DNA of 64,000 bases from Allopusillimonas sp048270225 (lineage in GTDB: Bacteria > Pseudomonadota > Gammaproteobacteria > Burkholderiales > Burkholderiaceae_B), in NCBI GenBank assembly GCA_048270225.1, contig JBLWTG010000002.1, positions 496,001 to 560,000 on the forward strand. The letters are read 5' to 3'. How positions within the stretch are numbered: position 1 is the first letter of the stretch; each line of letters opens with the position of its first letter. A program made the position numbers and the translations under genes. The notes under the pieces were generated by a model, which did not search any database, was not told where the DNA came from, and worked only from the letters and a program-made list of their open reading frames with translations. Below are positions 15,512 through 24,458 of this stretch, one piece after another.

Positions 15512-16561
15512 ATGCCGCAACCTCCCGCCATCAGCACATTCGAACGCTATCTGACGCTGTGGGTGCTGCTCTGCATCGTGATGGGCGTTACGCTCGGACA
15601 ACTCATGCCAGCGCCATTCCAGACCATCGGCCGGCTGGAGGTTGCGCAGGTCAATCTGCCGGTCGGCATACTGATCTGGGTGATGATCATCCCGATGCTG
15701 CTCAAGGTGGACTTCGGGGCCTTGGGCCAGATCAGGCAGCACTGGCGCGGCATAGGCGTGACCCTCTTCATCAACTGGGCAGTCAAGCCGTTCTCCATGG
15801 CCTTGCTGGGCTGGCTGTTCATCCGGCAGATCTTCGCCCCATGGCTGCCTGCCGAACAACTGGACAGCTATATCGCCGGGTTGATCCTGCTGGCTGCAGC
15901 CCCCTGCACCGCCATGGTCTTCGTCTGGAGCCGGTTGGCCGGCGGCGATCCTGTGTTCACGCTGTCTCAGGTCGCGCTCAACGACACCATCATGATCTTC
16001 GCTTTCGCGCCCATTGTCGGCCTGCTGCTGGGCCTGTCGTCCATCACCGTGCCATGGGAGACCTTGCTGGTATCCGTCGGCCTGTACATCGTGACACCCG
16101 TCATTCTCGCCCAATTGTGGCGCCGCGCGCTGCTGCGCCGAGGACAGCAGACATTCGAGGCAACCCTGGCCCGCCTCGGCCCCTGCTCCATTGCCGCCCT
16201 CCTGTTGATGCTGGTGCTGCTGTTCGCTTTTCAGGGCCAGGCCATCATCCGCCAGCCGCTGGTGATCGCCATGCTGGCAGCGCCCATCCTGATCCAGGTT
16301 TTCTTCAATGCTGGACTCGCCTACTGGCTCAATCGCCGGGTCGGCGAACAACACAGCATCGCCTGCCCATCCGCGTTGATCGGCGCGTCCAACTTCTTCG
16401 AACTGGCCGTGGCAGCCGCCATCAGCCTGTTCGGCTTCCAGTCGGGTGCCGCCCTGGCGACCGTGGTGGGCGTACTGATCGAGGTGCCGGTCATGCTGCT
16501 GGCGGTGCGAGTCGTCAATCAGAGCAAGGGCTGGTACAACGCGGGCATACGGCGGGCCTGA
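15512..16561 (+). CDS. ACR3-family arsenite efflux transporter
   Basis: A 349-residue inner-membrane protein with ten hydrophobic helices, matching the ACR3 (BASS superfamily) arsenite exporters. The essential helix-4 cysteine is present at 132 in AAAPCTAMVFVWS, and the helix-9/10 region carries GVLIEVPVML with the conserved glutamate. It expels As(OH)3 using the membrane potential. No arsenate reductase or classic small ArsR lies next to it. The nearest regulator is the ArsR-type gene at 14391-15113 on the other strand. The TATAAT box 7-13 bases before the ATG suggests leaderless translation. Confidence 0.92.
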   Translation: MPQPPAISTFERYLTLWVLLCIVMGVTLGQLMPAPFQTIGRLEVAQVNLPVGILIWVMIIPMLLKVDFGALGQIRQHWRGIGVTLFINWAVKPFSMALLGWLFIRQIFAPWLPAEQLDSYIAGLILLAAAPCTAMVFVWSRLAGGDPVFTLSQVALNDTIMIFAFAPIVGLLLGLSSITVPWETLLVSVGLYIVTPVILAQLWRRALLRRGQQTFEATLARLGPCSIAALLLMLVLLFAFQGQAIIRQPLVIAMLAAPILIQVFFNAGLAYWLNRRVGEQHSIACPSALIGASNFFELAVAAAISLFGFQSGAALATVVGVLIEVPVMLLAVRVVNQSKGWYNAGIRRA

Positions 16562-16607
16562 GCCGCGCAAGGGGCCCGCTCCGGCAGACCATGCGCGTAC
16601 GCAGACC

Positions 16608-16650
16608 GAAAAGCAAAATCCCCGGCAAACACCAAGGTTTACCGGGGATG
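16608..16650 (-). terminator. Rho-independent terminator of ssb
   Basis: A 13-base inverted repeat with one mismatch (ATCCCCGG arm at 16618, mirrored to 16649) is followed on the minus strand by a T-rich tract (ATTTTGCTTTT). It lies 35 bases after the ssb stop and also between the convergent ACR3 and ssb genes. Confidence 0.8.
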
Positions 16651-16684
16651 AATCTTGCGGCTTGACGCGTGGCGCCAGCGAAAA

Positions 16685-17185
16685 TCAGAACGGAATATCG
16701 TCGTCCATGTCCGCCAGGTTTGCCGGTGCGGACTGCTGCTGCGCGGCCGGGCGCTGTTGTTGCTGCTGGGGTGCGGAGCGCTGGCTGCGCTGTGCGGGAG
16801 CCTGGTTGTAGTCGCCACCGCCACCACCCATGCCGGCTTCGCCGCCTTCGCGGCCGCCCAGCATTTGCATCTGGTCCGCCACGATATCGGTGCTGTAGCG
16901 ATCGGCGCCGGTTTCCTTGTCCTGCCATTTGCGGGTTTTGAGCCGGCCCTCGACGTAGACGGCGCGGCCTTTGCGAAGATACTCGCCGGCGATTTCGGCC
17001 AGGCGGTTGTAGAACACCACGCGGTGCCATTCGGTTTCTTCGCGGCGCTCGCCGGTGGATTTGTCTTTCCATTGCGACGTGGTGGCGATGGAAACATTGC
17101 AGATGGCGGCGCCATCCGGGCTGTAGCGGACTTCGGGGTCGCGGCCAAGGTTGCCGACGATAATGACTTTGTTCACTGAGGCCAT
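16685..17185 (-). CDS. ssb: Single-stranded DNA-binding protein
   Basis: SSB of 166 residues. The N-terminal OB fold (about 1-110) is well conserved, with VNKVIIVGNLGRDPE and EWHRVVFYNRLAEI. A Gly/Gln/Pro-rich disordered linker follows (about 113-155). The acidic tip DDDIPF, which docks partner repair and replication proteins, closes the protein. It protects single-stranded DNA in replication, recombination and repair. It follows the MFS gene on the same strand and lies near uvrA, an arrangement common in Burkholderiales. No SOS-type LexA palindrome was seen upstream. Confidence 0.97.
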   Translation of the reverse strand: MASVNKVIIVGNLGRDPEVRYSPDGAAICNVSIATTSQWKDKSTGERREETEWHRVVFYNRLAEIAGEYLRKGRAVYVEGRLKTRKWQDKETGADRYSTDIVADQMQMLGGREGGEAGMGGGGGDYNQAPAQRSQRSAPQQQQQRPAAQQQSAPANLADMDDDIPF

Positions 17186-17305
17186 GACGATACCTTTAGA
17201 TCTTTATGAAGCTTAATTGTTCCATTATCGACGATTTTGGCGGGTTACGCTTGGCGGGGAAATACCCGGTGTCCAAATAATCCCGCCCCGGGCGAGAACC
17301 GCAAA

Positions 17306-18514
17306 TCAGGTTTGCGACCTGAACCCGCGCGCCGTCAGAAACCAGACAAAAGCCAGCGCTGACGAGAGCAGGAATACCGACGACACATTGCGTTCCGAAG
17401 CCAGCAGGCCGCCGACCGCGCCCCCCAGGAACACGCCCAGCGATTGCGAGGTATTGTAGAAACCGAGAGCCAGGCCCTTGTATTCCGGCGGCGCCACGCG
17501 CGAAACCAGCGAAGGCTGCAGCGCCTCGAGAATATTGAAAGCGATGAAAAATCCAACCAGCATCGCCACCAGAGCAAAGAAATGATGGCTGGCAAGCGGC
17601 ATCAGGGCCAGCACGACCACAAGACCAGCCACGGCGATTTCCAGCGCAACTTTGTGCGCATGCCGCGTCTCGGTATAAAACACAGCAGGCACCATGAGCA
17701 CGAAGGACATCAGAATGACCGGCAAATACACTTCCCACAAATTGGCCGAATCATAGCCGCCCAGTCTGGCGAGCAGGCCAGGCGCCACGATGAATAGCGA
17801 CATCAGGATGAAATGCAGACAGAACACGCCAAAATTAAGGCGCAGCAGGTCGGCGTGCCGCAATACATCGCGCGGGCGGGCCTGGACAATCGGTGTTCCG
17901 GCCTGCGGCACGGACGGCACAACAAAAGCCGCAAGCAGCAAACAGACAAAGCCCAGCAGGCTGATGGCCCAGAACAGCCCCGACAGGCCGAACTCGCCGA
18001 CCAGCATGGGCGAAAGCACCAGCGAGACGGCAAACGAAATGCCGATGGAGCCGCCCACCATGGCCATGGCGCGGGTGCGCACTTCGGGACGGGTTGCATC
18101 GGCTACCCAGGCGGTAATGGCGGCCGAGACCGCACCCAGCCCCTGGATGACGCGCCCGGCCAGTATCCAGTCTATGTCGCGCGCCAGGGCACAGATGACG
18201 CCGCCGACAATGAACAACACCATGCCGGCCACGATGACCGGACGCCGGCCAAAGCGATCGGACGCCATGCCCAGCGGAATCTGCATCACCGCCTGCGTCA
18301 GTCCGTAGGCTCCCAGGGCCAGCCCCACCCGCGCGGCGTCATTGCCGCCCGGGATGGTTTGCGCCACCACGGCAAAAACAGGGGTAAGCAGGAAGAGGCC
18401 CAGCATGCGAGCGGCGAACAGCAGGGCCAGCATGACGCTGGCGCGACGCTCGACGGGAGTCAGTTTGAGCTTGGTCCTGGAGGCGCTGGCTGAGGAAGAT
18501 GTGTGGGTGCTCAT
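17306..18514 (-). CDS. MFS transporter (YajR-like drug/H+ antiporter family)
   Basis: A 402-residue, 12-helix major facilitator. Loop 2-3 carries GMASDRFGRRPVI (motif A), and helix 5 has the GGSIGISFAVSLVLSPML stretch of the drug/proton antiporter group (motif C-like). The overall sequence resembles YajR-type exporters but lacks their C-terminal soluble domain. It sits between ssb and uvrA, is divergent from uvrA by 124 bases and lies 120 bases upstream of ssb on the same strand. The substrate cannot be inferred. Confidence 0.87.
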   Translation of the reverse strand: MSTHTSSSASASRTKLKLTPVERRASVMLALLFAARMLGLFLLTPVFAVVAQTIPGGNDAARVGLALGAYGLTQAVMQIPLGMASDRFGRRPVIVAGMVLFIVGGVICALARDIDWILAGRVIQGLGAVSAAITAWVADATRPEVRTRAMAMVGGSIGISFAVSLVLSPMLVGEFGLSGLFWAISLLGFVCLLLAAFVVPSVPQAGTPIVQARPRDVLRHADLLRLNFGVFCLHFILMSLFIVAPGLLARLGGYDSANLWEVYLPVILMSFVLMVPAVFYTETRHAHKVALEIAVAGLVVVLALMPLASHHFFALVAMLVGFFIAFNILEALQPSLVSRVAPPEYKGLALGFYNTSQSLGVFLGGAVGGLLASERNVSSVFLLSSALAFVWFLTARGFRSQT

Positions 18515-18638
18515 AGATGTGAATCAATTAAACCATATCGCCGCCGCGTGTTGTACCCGTGACCGGCGCCGGCGCATGGATGCGCCCGGCGCGTTATAGT
18601 AACAAGTTGGCCTTTCGAACCCCTTAATCAGCGAGCTT

Positions 18639-21485
18639 ATGGAAGCGATACGCATCCGCGGCGCCCGAACGCACAATCTCAAGAACATTTCCGTCGACTT
18701 GCCGCGCCACAAGCTGGTGGTGGTCACAGGTCTGTCGGGCTCGGGAAAATCCTCACTCGCATTCGACACGCTCTACGCGGAAGGACAACGTCGCTACGTC
18801 GAAAGCCTGTCCGCCTATGCGCGCCAGTTTCTGCAGCTGATGGACAAGCCTGATGTCGACCTGATCGAAGGCCTGTCTCCTGCCATCTCCATCGAGCAAA
18901 AATCCGCAGGACACAACCCCCGCTCCACGGTCGGCACCATCACAGAGGTACACGACTACCTGCGCCTGCTGTATGCGCGCGTGGGCACGCCCTACTGCCC
19001 GGACCACAACCTGCCGCTGCAGGCGCAAAGCGTGAGCCAGATGGTCGACAAGGTGCTGAGCCTGCCGCCCGAAACCCGTCTGGCCATCCTTGCCCCCATC
19101 GCCCGTGCGCGCAAGGGCAGCTTCGAAGACGAGTTCGCCAGCCTGCAGGCGCAGGGCTTTGTGCGCCTGCGCGTGAATGGCGAAATGCTGGCCATCGACG
19201 CGCTCAAGCCGCTCAAGAAAACCGAAAAGCATGATATCGACGTCGTGGTGGACCGCCTGCGCGTGCGGCCCGAAGCCCAGCAAAGACTTGCCGAAAGTTT
19301 CGAAACAGCGCTCAAGCTGGCGGAGGGCCGCGCGCTGGCGCTCGATATGGACACCGGCGAAGCACTGCCGTTCTCCAGCCGCTATGCCTGCCCGGTCTGC
19401 CATTACAGCCTGACCGAACTTGAACCGCGCCTGTTCAGTTTCAACAATCCCATGGGCGCCTGTCCCACCTGCGACGGACTTGGCTGCGTCGAAGTCTTCG
19501 ATCCCAAGCGGGTGGTCGCCTTCCCCGAGCTTAGTCTGGCCAGCGGCGCGATCAGCGGCTGGGACAAACGCAATGCCTTCACGCATACGCTGCTCACCAG
19601 CCTCGCGGCCCACTATCAATTCGACCTGGACACGCCCTTCGAAGACCTGTCGCCGGAGATACGCGACAAAGTACTGTATGGATCGGGAGAAGAGGAAGTC
19701 TCTTTTCTTTACCTGAATGAGAAAGGCCGCACCACGGTCAAGAAACATCCTTTCGAGGGCATTCTGCCCAATCTGGAACGGCGCTGGCGCGAAACAGACT
19801 CCAATGCCGTGCGCGAAGAGCTGGGCAAGTACAGACAGGTCAAGGTCTGTCCGGACTGCCACGGATCGCGCCTGCGCACCGAAGCCCGGCACGTGCTGCT
19901 GGGGGGCGGCCCGGAAGGCGCCACGCCCCGGGGCCGTGCCATTTACGAGGTTGAGGCGCTGTCACTGTCCGCCTGCCTTGCGTGGTTCCAGGCACTGGAG
20001 CTGAGCGGCGCCAAGAAAGAAGTCGCCGAACGCATTGTGCGCGAGATCGAAGCGCGTATGCAGTTCCTGAACAATGTGGGGCTGAACTATCTGTCGCTGG
20101 ACCGCAGCGCCGACACCATATCGGGCGGCGAGGCCCAGCGCATCCGACTGGCCAGCCAGATCGGATCGGGATTGACAGGCGTGATGTACGTACTGGACGA
20201 GCCGTCCATCGGCCTGCATCAGCGCGACAATGACCGCCTGATACAAACCCTGCAGGACCTGCGCGACCTGGGCAACAGCGTCATCGTGGTCGAGCACGAC
20301 GAGGACATGATACGCGCGGCCGATTTCGTGCTGGACATGGGGCCGGGCGCAGGCGAACACGGCGGCCACATCGTGGCCCAGGGCAAGCCGCAAGATCTGA
20401 TGCAGAATCCCAAGTCCCTGACCGGCCAGTACCTGAACGGCACGCGCCGCATCGATATCGGCCCGCGCCGCCCGGTTACGCCCGATCAGGATTGGTTGCG
20501 CCTGAAAGGCGCCCGCGGCAACAATCTCAAGCAGGTCGAGCTGGCCCTGCCCGCCGGCCGCCTGGTCTGCATCACAGGCGTATCGGGTTCGGGCAAGTCC
20601 ACGCTGATCAACGATACGCTGGCAACTGCCGTCGCGCACAAGCTGCATCGCGCACAGACCGAGCCGGCGCCTTACGACACGCTGGAAGGGCTGGAACATT
20701 TCGACAAAATCATCAATGTCGACCAGAGCCCTATCGGCCGCACGCCGCGCAGCAACCCGGCCACCTATACCGGCATGTTCACGCCTATCCGGGAGCTGTT
20801 CGCCGGCGTGCCCGAGTCCCGTACACGCGGCTATGATCCGGGCCGATTTTCGTTCAACGTCAAAGGCGGCCGGTGCGAAGCCTGCCAGGGTGACGGCGTG
20901 GTCAAGGTCGAAATGCATTTTCTGCCCGACATGTATGTGCCCTGCGATGTCTGCGGCGGCAAGCGCTACAACCGCGAGACCCTGGAAATCCGCTATCGCG
21001 GCCGCAACATCAGCCAGGTCCTGAACCTCACGGTGGAGCAGGCGCTCGATTATTTCGAAGCCGTGCCGTCAGTGGCGCGCAAGCTGACCACATTGATGGA
21101 TGTCGGCCTGTCCTACCTGCGCCTGGGCCAGAGCGCGACCACACTGTCCGGCGGCGAGGCGCAGCGCGTCAAACTGTCGCTGGAGCTGTCCAAGCGCAGC
21201 ACCGGGCGCACGCTGTATATCCTGGACGAGCCCACCACCGGCCTGCATTTCCAGGATATCGCCCTATTGCTGGACGTACTGCGCAAGCTGGTCGAAGGCG
21301 GCAATACTGTCGTCATCATCGAGCACAACCTGGATGTCATCAAGGCGGCGGACTGGGTCATCGATATGGGTCCGGAAGGCGGCGAGCAGGGCGGATACAT
21401 CCTGGCGCAGGGAACGCCCGAGGCCATCGCCGCATGTCCGCAAAGCTATACCGGACGCTATCTGAAGCCTCTGCTGGAGCGCTGA
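18639..21485 (+). CDS. uvrA: Excinuclease ABC subunit A
   Basis: Damage-recognition ATPase of nucleotide excision repair, 948 residues, full length. It has two ABC modules: Walker A GLSGSGKSS near residue 31 and GVSGSGKST in the second half. Signature motifs TISGGEAQRIRLA and TLSGGEAQRVKLS each precede a DEP-type Walker B. Zinc-module cysteines are visible as CPVCHYS with CPTCDG, and as CEACQGDG with CDVCGG. It partners UvrB and UvrC, which are not in this window. It is transcribed away from the MFS-ssb pair and converges on dgt. Confidence 0.98.
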   Translation: MEAIRIRGARTHNLKNISVDLPRHKLVVVTGLSGSGKSSLAFDTLYAEGQRRYVESLSAYARQFLQLMDKPDVDLIEGLSPAISIEQKSAGHNPRSTVGTITEVHDYLRLLYARVGTPYCPDHNLPLQAQSVSQMVDKVLSLPPETRLAILAPIARARKGSFEDEFASLQAQGFVRLRVNGEMLAIDALKPLKKTEKHDIDVVVDRLRVRPEAQQRLAESFETALKLAEGRALALDMDTGEALPFSSRYACPVCHYSLTELEPRLFSFNNPMGACPTCDGLGCVEVFDPKRVVAFPELSLASGAISGWDKRNAFTHTLLTSLAAHYQFDLDTPFEDLSPEIRDKVLYGSGEEEVSFLYLNEKGRTTVKKHPFEGILPNLERRWRETDSNAVREELGKYRQVKVCPDCHGSRLRTEARHVLLGGGPEGATPRGRAIYEVEALSLSACLAWFQALELSGAKKEVAERIVREIEARMQFLNNVGLNYLSLDRSADTISGGEAQRIRLASQIGSGLTGVMYVLDEPSIGLHQRDNDRLIQTLQDLRDLGNSVIVVEHDEDMIRAADFVLDMGPGAGEHGGHIVAQGKPQDLMQNPKSLTGQYLNGTRRIDIGPRRPVTPDQDWLRLKGARGNNLKQVELALPAGRLVCITGVSGSGKSTLINDTLATAVAHKLHRAQTEPAPYDTLEGLEHFDKIINVDQSPIGRTPRSNPATYTGMFTPIRELFAGVPESRTRGYDPGRFSFNVKGGRCEACQGDGVVKVEMHFLPDMYVPCDVCGGKRYNRETLEIRYRGRNISQVLNLTVEQALDYFEAVPSVARKLTTLMDVGLSYLRLGQSATTLSGGEAQRVKLSLELSKRSTGRTLYILDEPTTGLHFQDIALLLDVLRKLVEGGNTVVIIEHNLDVIKAADWVIDMGPEGGEQGGYILAQGTPEAIAACPQSYTGRYLKPLLER

Positions 21486-21513
21486 GCGCGCGGGGAGGCT
21501 CAACGGCGCGGCA

Positions 21514-22656
21514 CTACAGCGCCGCGTCGCCTCCCATCCGGAAAAGCTGCGCATGCTCGCGTATGGCATAGCGATCCGTCATGCCTGCGATGTAATCGGC
21601 AATCGCGCGCGCCTGCGCCACCTCGTCATCGCGCCGGTATTCGTCCGACAGCAAACGCGGCTCCTGCAGAAATGCCACGAACAGCTCCCGCACAATCGTG
21701 CGTGCCTTGGTCGTCATGCGCATCACGCGATAATGCCGGTAGAGATTGCCCATCAGGAAATGCTTGAGCGCATCGGCCTGTCGGCGCATGGAGGCCGAGA
21801 AGGCCGCCAGCGGCGGCGCGGCACGCACCTGGTCAACATGCGTGGGGGCATGGCTGCGTATATTGGCCAGCGTGGTCTCGGTGAGATCGACCACCAGCGT
21901 ATTGATCATGGCTCGTACGACTTCGGCAACCAGCCGCCGCTTTTCTATATTGGGATATCTGCGCTTGACCTGGGCATAGTGGGTGGCAAAGATTTCCAGC
22001 ACCTGCAGCTGTTCGACCGAAATCAGCCCCGAGCGCACACCATCGTCAATATCGTGATTGTTGTAGGCGATCTCGTCGGCAAGATTGGCGATCTGCGCTT
22101 CCAGCGAGGGCTGGGCATTCTGGAGAAAACGTTCGCCGACATCGCCCAGTGTGCGCGCATGCCTGACCGAGCAATGCTTGAGAATCCCCTCTCGGGTTTC
22201 GAAGCATAGATTCAGGCCATTGAAGGCTGCGTACCGCGCCTCAAGCTCATCGACAACGCGCAGGCTCTGCAGATTATGCTCGAAGCCTCCTGCCGCAGGC
22301 GCCAGCTCGCGCATGCAGGCGTTCAGCTCGTCCTGGCCGGCATGCCCGAACGGCGTATGGCCCAGGTCGTGCGCCAGCGAAATGGCTTCGGTGAGGTCTT
22401 CGTGCAGCCCGAGATTGCGCGACAGCGAACGGGCGATCTGCGCGACCTCAATGCTGTGCGTCAGCCGCGTGCGAAAGAGATCGCCTTCGTGATTGACGAA
22501 CACCTGGGTCTTGTACTCAAGCAACCGAAAGGCATTGCAGTGAATGATGCGGTCGCGATCGCGCTGGAATGCATTGCGGCCCGTGGGCGGCGGCTCCGCA
22601 TGACGACGTCCGCGGCTGGCTTGCGGATGGCAGGCGTACGGTGCGAGCACTGTCAT
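21514..22656 (-). CDS. dgt: dGTPase-like HD-domain triphosphohydrolase
   Basis: A 380-residue protein of the dGTP triphosphohydrolase family, which splits dNTPs to nucleoside and tripolyphosphate. The HD-domain metal ligands are visible as TRLTHSIEV, LAHDLGHTPFGHAG and the distal ADEIAYNNHDIDDG. The shorter, type-2-like form fits betaproteobacterial homologues better than E. coli Dgt (505 residues), so exact substrate preference is uncertain. It lies nine bases after aroB in an aroK-aroB-dgt run, a gene order frequent in Burkholderiales. Confidence 0.9.
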   Translation of the reverse strand: MTVLAPYACHPQASRGRRHAEPPPTGRNAFQRDRDRIIHCNAFRLLEYKTQVFVNHEGDLFRTRLTHSIEVAQIARSLSRNLGLHEDLTEAISLAHDLGHTPFGHAGQDELNACMRELAPAAGGFEHNLQSLRVVDELEARYAAFNGLNLCFETREGILKHCSVRHARTLGDVGERFLQNAQPSLEAQIANLADEIAYNNHDIDDGVRSGLISVEQLQVLEIFATHYAQVKRRYPNIEKRRLVAEVVRAMINTLVVDLTETTLANIRSHAPTHVDQVRAAPPLAAFSASMRRQADALKHFLMGNLYRHYRVMRMTTKARTIVRELFVAFLQEPRLLSDEYRRDDEVAQARAIADYIAGMTDRYAIREHAQLFRMGGDAAL

Positions 22657-22665
22657 GCCCCGGCC

Positions 22666-23754
22666 TCAGGCGGGCGCCGTCGCGGCGGCTTTCTCCAGTA
22701 CCTGGCGCACGGCCTGGTCTGGCGCCGACTGCACGCAGGCCTTGCCCAATTCCTGCAGCAGCACAAAGCGCAATTGCCCGCCTTCTGTTTTTTTGTCCAC
22801 CTGCATCAGGTCCAGCCACCGTTGCAGCCCGAGGTCCGGCGGCTGCACCGGGCAGCCGATCGCCTCAACCAGCGCCTGCACACGCTGCACATCAGCCTGC
22901 GGCAGGCCCAGCACCAGCGCGGAGAGCTCGGCCGCCTGCACCATGCCGCAGCCCACGGCCTCGCCATGCAGCCACTGCCCGTAACCCAGGCCGGACTCGA
23001 TGGCATGGCCAAAGGTATGTCCAAGATTGAGAATGGCACGCAACCCGGATTCACGCTCGTCCTGGGACACCACCTGAGCCTTGAGCTCGCATGAGCGGCG
23101 AATGGCATAGGCGATGGCCTCGGGTTCGAGCGCGCGCAGGGCTGCGATATTGTTTTCGCACCAGTCATGGAAGGCCCGGTCTATGATCAGGCCATACTTG
23201 ATCACCTCGGCCAGGCCCGCGGATATCTCGCGGGCGGGCAGGGTGCTCAGGACTTCGGTGTCGATGTCGACCGCGATGGGCTGATAAAACGCCCCGACCA
23301 TGTTCTTGCCCAGTGGATGATTGATCGCCGTCTTGCCGCCGACCGAAGAATCCACCTGCGCCAGCAGCGTGGTGGGCACCTGCAGAAACCGTATGCCGCG
23401 CATATAGCTGGCGGCGGCAAAGCCGCAGACGTCGCCGACCACACCCCCGCCCAGCGCCACCAGCACAGCCTTGCGATCCAGCCGGTTGCGCAGCAGGCCG
23501 TCGAAAATCAGATTGAGCGTCTGCCAGTCCTTGTATGCCTCGCCGTCCGGCAGCTCAATGCGCAGCACCGGCTTGCCGCTGCGCGCCAATGCATCATATG
23601 CCCGCTGGCCATACAAAGCGCCCACGGTCGGGTTGGTGACAATGGCGATCGCCGTGGCATCCTCAGGTATGCTTTCCGCCAGTGCATCCAGCCGGCCCGG
23701 CGCAATAGTGATGGGATAGCATCCGCCCGGCGTTTCAACCTGGACTGTATTCAT
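22666..23754 (-). CDS. aroB: 3-Dehydroquinate synthase
   Basis: Second enzyme of the shikimate pathway, converting DAHP to 3-dehydroquinate with NAD+ and a divalent metal; 362 residues, normal length. The glycine-rich NAD segment GGGVVGDVCGFAAASYMRG, the VPTTLLAQVDSSVGGKT block and the metal ligands in NLGHTFGHAIE with LHGEAV are all present. The start overlaps the aroK stop by four bases, so the two shikimate genes are translationally coupled. Confidence 0.97.
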   Translation of the reverse strand: MNTVQVETPGGCYPITIAPGRLDALAESIPEDATAIAIVTNPTVGALYGQRAYDALARSGKPVLRIELPDGEAYKDWQTLNLIFDGLLRNRLDRKAVLVALGGGVVGDVCGFAAASYMRGIRFLQVPTTLLAQVDSSVGGKTAINHPLGKNMVGAFYQPIAVDIDTEVLSTLPAREISAGLAEVIKYGLIIDRAFHDWCENNIAALRALEPEAIAYAIRRSCELKAQVVSQDERESGLRAILNLGHTFGHAIESGLGYGQWLHGEAVGCGMVQAAELSALVLGLPQADVQRVQALVEAIGCPVQPPDLGLQRWLDLMQVDKKTEGGQLRFVLLQELGKACVQSAPDQAVRQVLEKAAATAPA

Positions 23755-24344
23755 GGTTTGACCTCGTTGAGTTCCAGCAGGGGCAACAGGCCGCGCGCCA
23801 GATTGGCGACGGGCGAGGAGCCTGTGTCTATGGTCAGGTGGGCAATGCCCTCGTACAGCGGCTCACGCTCGGCCAGCAGGTCGCGCAGGCGGCCCTGGGG
23901 ATCCGCCGTCTGGAGCAACGGTCGGCTGCGGTCGCGCGACACGCGCCGGTAAAGCTCATCGCTCGTGGCGCGCAAGTACAGCACGAGGCCGCGTTCGGCC
24001 AGATAGCGCCGGTTCTCCGGCGCAAGCACCGCGCCGCCGCCCGTGGCAAGCACGATATTGCGTCGCCTTGTACACTCTTCCAGGAGGCAGGCCTCCCGCT
24101 TGCGGAACCCTTCTTCACCCTCGATGTCGAAAATCAATGACACCCTGACCCCGCAGCGCGCTTCAAGCTCGTGGTCCAGGTCGATAAACTCCCGGCCCAG
24201 CAGGCGTGCCAGATGACGGCCAATTGTTGTCTTGCCGGCGCCCATCATCCCCACCAGGAATACGGGGCGATCACCCGCACGCAGTGGTTCCGGCCCAATT
24301 TCAGGGCTCTGTGGCGTAGACCCGACAGGTAAAGAATGATTCAT
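23751..24344 (-). CDS. aroK: Shikimate kinase
   Basis: Phosphorylates shikimate at the 3-OH; 197 residues. The P-loop GMMGAGKTT is at 32-40, the shikimate-binding DLD follows in EFIDLDHELE, and GGGAVL and the lid arginine in SRDRSRPLL are present. An N-terminal extension of about 25 residues precedes the first strand compared with E. coli AroK; the start at 24344 is the only ATG before the P-loop core. It is first in the aroK-aroB-dgt run and divergent from mrcA. The pilMNOPQ genes that lie between ponA and aroK in many betaproteobacteria are absent. Confidence 0.96.
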   Translation of the reverse strand: MNHSLPVGSTPQSPEIGPEPLRAGDRPVFLVGMMGAGKTTIGRHLARLLGREFIDLDHELEARCGVRVSLIFDIEGEEGFRKREACLLEECTRRRNIVLATGGGAVLAPENRRYLAERGLVLYLRATSDELYRRVSRDRSRPLLQTADPQGRLRDLLAEREPLYEGIAHLTIDTGSSPVANLARGLLPLLELNEVKP

Positions 24345-24458
24345 TTGTGTATTATCCCACTTGCAGCACGCCCGACTCGACTATCCAGCATTACTCCGTT
24401 ACATAAACCTGAAGCGCAAATCATAGTCTGATCGCGGTTAGACTTAAAATCGCCCCTG

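Noticed and set aside
15287..16570. A 427-codon open frame on the minus strand opposite the ACR3 gene.
   Set aside because: Composition typical of a shadow frame; the opposite strand encodes a clear ten-helix ACR3 protein with its essential cysteine.
18515..18638. LexA (SOS) box upstream of uvrA.
   Set aside because: No CTGT-N8-ACAG-like palindrome is present in the gap between the MFS gene and uvrA.
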